Positions 5,883 to 9,827 of a DNA stretch of 9,827 bases are shown piece after piece; within the stretch, counting starts at the first letter, position 1, and each line of letters opens with the position of its first letter. The DNA lies in NCBI GenBank assembly GCA_025464695.1, contig JAODNQ010000150.1, forward strand, positions 1-9,827. The letters are read 5' to 3'. The notes beneath the pieces were generated by a model that did not search any database, was not told where the DNA came from, and was given only the letters and a program-made list of their open reading frames with translations. The translations under genes were made by a program, and so were the position numbers. This stretch comes from Frankiales bacterium (lineage in GTDB: Bacteria; Actinomycetota; Actinomycetes; Mycobacteriales; SCTD01).

Positions 5883-6239
5883 GTGAGCAGCAGCACCCAG
5901 TCCGAGCGGGGGCACGCCGTCTACACCCCCACCGAGACCAAGTACCTCGAGGCCCAGCAGAGCGCCGAGTTCCAGGACCTGCGCCGCCGGTACCGCGGCT
6001 GGTGCATCCCGGTCGCCCTGGCGGCACTCGCCTGGTACTTCCTCTACGTCCTGCTGTCGGCCTACGCGGTCGACTTCATGTCGAACAAGCTGGTCGGCAA
6101 CATCAACGTGGGGCTGGTCCTGGGCCTGCTGCAGTTCGTCAGCGTCTTCGGCGTCACCGCGCTGTACATCTCCTACGCGAACCGCGTGCTGGACCCGGTC
6201 AGCACGAGGATCCGCGACGAGTTCGAGGCGGGCCGATGA
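5883..6239 (+). CDS. DUF485 small membrane protein (YjcH-like), ActP partner
   Basis: The 118-residue protein belongs to the DUF485 family, like YjcH encoded before ActP in Escherichia coli. A soluble head (1-40) holds YLEAQQSAEFQDLRRRYRGW, the family's entry motif; two membrane helices follow (about 41-62 and 75-98), and the tail ends in ISYANRVLDPVSTRIRDEF. The GTG at 5883 is chosen because it begins just before the conserved head and follows GAGGAG (5873-5878) by 4 bases, a rather short spacing. The frame stays open back to 5733, but that part is promoter region. The stop overlaps the actP start (ATGA), so both are translated in a coupled way. The molecular role of the family is not established; joint action with the symporter is inferred. 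Confidence 0.93.
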   Translation: MSSSTQSERGHAVYTPTETKYLEAQQSAEFQDLRRRYRGWCIPVALAALAWYFLYVLLSAYAVDFMSNKLVGNINVGLVLGLLQFVSVFGVTALYISYANRVLDPVSTRIRDEFEAGR

Positions 6240-7831
6240 TCCTCGCGCAGTCACCCGAGGCGGTCGGCAACACCGGCCTGAACATCGCCATCTTCACGGC
6301 GTTCGTCGTCATCACGCTCGCGTTCGTGCTGCGCGCCGGCCGCACGAACAAGAGCGCGTCCGACCTGTACACCGGCGGCGGCGCCTTCTCCGGCCGGCAG
6401 AACGGCATCGCCATCTCGGGGGACTACCTGTCGGCCGCCAGCTTCCTCGGCATCGCGGGCGCCATCGCCATCAACGGCTACGACGGCTTCCTCTACTCGA
6501 TCGGCTTCCTGGTCGCCTGGCTCATCGCCCTGCTGCTCGTCGCCGAGCTGCTGCGCAACACCGGCCGCTTCACGATGGCTGACGTCCTCGCGTTCCGCAT
6601 GCGCGAGGCGCCCGTCCGGACGGCGGCAGCGACGTCGACGCTGGTCGTGAGCTTCTTCTACCTGCTGGCGCAGATGGCCGGCGCCGGCGGCCTGGTCGCC
6701 CTGCTGCTCAACGTCAACGGCCGCGGCGGCCAGAGCCTGGTCATCGCCCTCGTCGGCGTCGTGATGCTCGTCTACGTGCTCGTCGGCGGCATGAAGGGCA
6801 CCACCTACGTCCAGATGATCAAGGCGGTGCTGCTCATCCTGGGCGCCGGCCTCATGACGTTCTGGGTGCTCGGCAAGTACGGCATGAACCTGTCCGACCT
6901 GCTCGGTGCGGGCGCGGACCGGGGCGCGGCGCTGGAGCCGATGAAGCAGTACGGGGCCACCGGCACGTCGAAGCTGAACTTCATCTCGCTCGCCCTGGCC
7001 CTGGTGCTCGGCACCGCCGGCCTGCCGCACATCCTCATGCGCTTCTACACGGTCCCCACCGCGAAGGAGGCGCGCCGGTCGGTCGTCTGGGCCATCGGCC
7101 TGATCGGCCTGTTCTACCTGTTCACCCTGGTGCTCGGGTACGGCGCCGCCGCCCTCGTCGGCCCCGAGCGCATCGCCAAGGCACCCGGTGCGGCCAACTC
7201 CGCCGCCCCCCTGCTCGCCTACGAGCTCGGCGGCACCCTGCTGCTGGGCATCATCTCGGCGGTGGCGTTCGCGACGATCCTCGCCGTCGTCGCCGGCCTG
7301 ACCATCACGGCGTCGGCGTCGTTCTCGCACGACATCTACGCCCGGGTCATCCACAAGGGCAACGCGCCGGCCGGCAGCGAGGTGCGCGTCTCCCGCATCT
7401 CCGCCGTCGTCATCGGCGTGGTCGCCATCGCCGGCGGCATCGCCGCGAACGGGCAGAACGTCGCCTTCCTGGTGGCGCTCGCCTTCGCGGTGGCGGCGTC
7501 GGCGAACCTGCCGACCATCCTGTACTCGCTGTTCTGGAAGCGCTTCAACACCCGCGGCTGCCTGTGGAGCATCTACGGCGGCCTGATCATCACCATCGTG
7601 CTGATCGCCTTCTCGCCGGCCGTCTCCGGGCTCCCGACGTCGATGCTCAAGAACTCCGACTTCGACATCTTCCCGCTGGCGAACCCGGGCATCGTGTCGA
7701 TCCCGCTGTCGTTCCTGCTCGGCTGGCTCGGGACCATCACGAGCAAGGAGTACAACGCGGCCAAGTACGCCGAGATGGAGGTCCGCTCCCTCACGGGCGC
7801 CGGCGCCCACCGCGAGGCGCTCGACCACTAG
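6236..7831 (+). CDS. actP: cation/acetate symporter ActP
   Basis: The 531-residue SSS-family transporter is expected to take up acetate and related short acids with sodium across the inner membrane. The first helix is about residues 15-33. SGDYLSAASFLGIAGAI (G62, D63 onward) is the typical ActP motif, followed by GFLVAWLIALLLVAELLRNTGRFTMAD in pieces, VGGMKGTTYVQMIKA, and TAGLPHILMRFYT. The loop before this last motif is only about 35 residues, against about 93 in the neighbouring paralogue. Length is normal for ActP. It has an ATG start, the only gene here that does, overlapping the DUF485 stop by 4 bases. The TAG stop is followed at once by a strong hairpin. Position beside DUF485 and near acs supports acetate as substrate. 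Confidence 0.94.
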   Translation: MILAQSPEAVGNTGLNIAIFTAFVVITLAFVLRAGRTNKSASDLYTGGGAFSGRQNGIAISGDYLSAASFLGIAGAIAINGYDGFLYSIGFLVAWLIALLLVAELLRNTGRFTMADVLAFRMREAPVRTAAATSTLVVSFFYLLAQMAGAGGLVALLLNVNGRGGQSLVIALVGVVMLVYVLVGGMKGTTYVQMIKAVLLILGAGLMTFWVLGKYGMNLSDLLGAGADRGAALEPMKQYGATGTSKLNFISLALALVLGTAGLPHILMRFYTVPTAKEARRSVVWAIGLIGLFYLFTLVLGYGAAALVGPERIAKAPGAANSAAPLLAYELGGTLLLGIISAVAFATILAVVAGLTITASASFSHDIYARVIHKGNAPAGSEVRVSRISAVVIGVVAIAGGIAANGQNVAFLVALAFAVAASANLPTILYSLFWKRFNTRGCLWSIYGGLIITIVLIAFSPAVSGLPTSMLKNSDFDIFPLANPGIVSIPLSFLLGWLGTITSKEYNAAKYAEMEVRSLTGAGAHREALDH

Positions 7832-7843
7832 TCCCGCACCACC

Positions 7844-7876
7844 CGACGGCGCCGTCCCACGGGGGCGGCGCCGTCG
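7844..7876. terminator. strong bidirectional hairpin terminator
   Basis: The arms 7844-7858 and 7862-7876 form a 15-bp stem (one T-G wobble, the rest Watson-Crick) with the 3-base loop ACG; the outer ten-base arms GACGGCGCCG and CGGCGCCGTC are perfect complements. It lies 12 bases after the actP stop and directly abuts the stop of the converging minus-strand gene, so it can end both transcripts. There is no T-run, as is usual in actinobacteria. Confidence 0.85.
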
Positions 7877-8383
7877 TCATGCGGTCGTGTGCCCCAGCCG
7901 CTCCTGCAACCGGTCGACCTCGTCCGGCCCCAGCCGGGTCGTCCGGAAGCCGGCGAGCAGGAAGTAGCCCGCGAGGTGCGCCTGGTGCGGCGGCATGTGC
8001 GGGAGCGCGCCCCGGGCCAGCAGCAGCGCCCCGGCGACGTCGCGGTCGACCGTGTCGGGAGACGGGCCGGCAGGCGCGTCCCCCGTCCGCGCCACCATCC
8101 CGACCCCGGCACCGATGCGGGCGGCCGTCAGCAGGACCTTGCGCAGGAAGGGCGCGTCCTGCTCGGTCGCACCGGTCGGCAGCAGGGGCAGGAGCTGGTC
8201 GACCAGGCGGTCGGCTGCGGCGTGCGCCTCGATCTCGTAGGCGTTGCGCAGGCCGCTCTCGTGCAGGGCCGAGGCCGCGAAGGTCGGACGGCCGACGTCG
8301 TCCGTCGAGGGCCAGCCGGCGCCGTCCGGCGCGGGGAGCGGCAGGGGCAGCGGTCCGCGGGGACGACGGGAGAACAGGGGCAC
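7877..8383 (-). CDS. unknown small protein beside acs
   Basis: I do not recognise this 168-residue product. After a basic, Pro-rich N-terminus ([10 protein letters not shown], then PLPLPLPAP) it looks mostly helical and soluble, with [55 protein letters not shown] and a C-terminal [21 protein letters not shown] when read in pieces. No signal peptide or clear membrane helix is seen. The GTG at 8383 is preferred because AGGA lies 7 bases before it and the plausible protein begins there; the open frame goes on to 8626 but would overlap acs. It converges on actP, sharing its terminator, and diverges from acs, so its 5' end shares the acs control region. No function is proposed. Confidence 0.7.
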   Translation of the reverse strand: MPLFSRRPRGPLPLPLPAPDGAGWPSTDDVGRPTFAASALHESGLRNAYEIEAHAAADRLVDQLLPLLPTGATEQDAPFLRKVLLTAARIGAGVGMVARTGDAPAGPSPDTVDRDVAGALLLARGALPHMPPHQAHLAGYFLLAGFRTTRLGPDEVDRLQERLGHTTA

Positions 8384-8419
8384 GCCGACATCCTGCGCCC
8401 TGCGGGCGGGCGCAGCGCG

Positions 8420-8450
8420 TCCGCCCGGCGACGGATCCGACCGCTCGTCG
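8420..8450 (+). promoter_or_regulatory. second LytTR-like direct-repeat element, before acs
   Basis: TCCGCCCGGCG (8420-8430) and ACCGCTCGTCG (8440-8450) are direct repeats 20 bp apart. The second is identical to the second repeat before DUF485-actP, including the C that follows (12 bases), and the first shares 12 of 14 bases with its counterpart when extended through GGCGACG. The gap between the repeats is one base shorter than before actP. It lies in the divergent gap between the unknown gene and acs, about 90 bases before the acs start. Confidence 0.55.
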
Positions 8451-8470
8451 CCCGTGCGCCGCCCGACGGT

Positions 8471-8486
8471 TGTGGCGCCCGTCACC
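8471..8486. promoter_or_regulatory. CRP/GlxR-like operator before acs
   Basis: TGTGG-N6-TCACC fits TGTGA-N6-TCACA with two mismatches, one in each half. The spacer and right half (GCCCGTCAC) resemble those of the site before DUF485-actP (CCCCGTCAC). Its centre is 59.5 bp before the start codon, so a leader of about 18 bases would put it at -41.5, the classical activating place. A weak TTGTGG / CAGGGT pair with 17-bp spacing (8470-8475 and 8493-8498) would instead place it over the promoter. Confidence 0.4.
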
Positions 8487-8537
8487 GTGCGGCAGGGTCG
8501 AGGCAGCCCGCACCGCAGACCTGAGGAGCCCCACCCT

Positions 8538-9827
<1,290 letters not shown>

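Noticed and set aside
3995..6235. Upstream extension of the actP frame, giving a 1278-residue fusion
   Set aside because: It is the shadow of the first symporter in another frame. ActP begins at the ATG at 6236, overlapping the DUF485 stop.

Overview
The window is very GC-rich (roughly three quarters G+C by eye), almost every gene starts with GTG, and genes are tightly packed with 4-base start/stop overlaps. This, with the gene families present, points to a high-GC actinobacterium; genus cannot be set from the sequence. The theme is uptake and activation of short-chain carboxylates, above all acetate.

Layout. At the left edge is the 3' end of a DUF3445 / heme-dependent oxidative N-demethylase-like gene (2-466, +). 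A 289-bp spacer between converging genes (467-755) holds an 11-bp tandem repeat, two hairpins, a G-quadruplex motif and a palindrome. On the minus strand (756-1634) is a Fic-fold protein that keeps the inhibitory-helix motif but has lost the catalytic histidine and most of the Fic loop. Diverging from it is a compact plus-strand block: a LytS/YpdA-type histidine kinase (1705-2871), a LytTR response regulator (2868-3599), a small two-helix membrane protein (3596-3967) and a first sodium:solute symporter (4026-5732). After a 150-bp regulatory gap follow a DUF485 protein (5883-6239) and the cation/acetate symporter ActP (6236-7831), closed by a strong hairpin terminator. A small unknown gene lies on the minus strand (7877-8383), and acetyl-CoA synthetase (8538 to the window end, truncated) runs to the right.

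How the parts may work together. Small membrane protein plus symporter occurs twice in a row, like a duplicated and diverged yjcH-actP module, next to acs; Escherichia coli has acs-yjcH-actP as one operon. The main discovery from reading non-coding DNA is that the spacers in front of DUF485-actP and in front of acs share a composite element: two direct repeats about two helical turns apart, the second (ACCGCTCGTCGC) identical in both. Each 9-bp core in the actP spacer fits the published LytTR-binding consensus in 8 of 9 positions, with the expected 12-bp spacer. Each spacer also carries a CRP/GlxR-like palindrome downstream of it. The simplest model, an inference, is that the two-component system encoded here controls uptake (actP) and activation (acs) of acetate as a local regulon, with a cAMP-receptor-type protein as second input. 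The sensor carries a His/Cys cluster in its GAF-like region that may bind a metal or respond to redox state.
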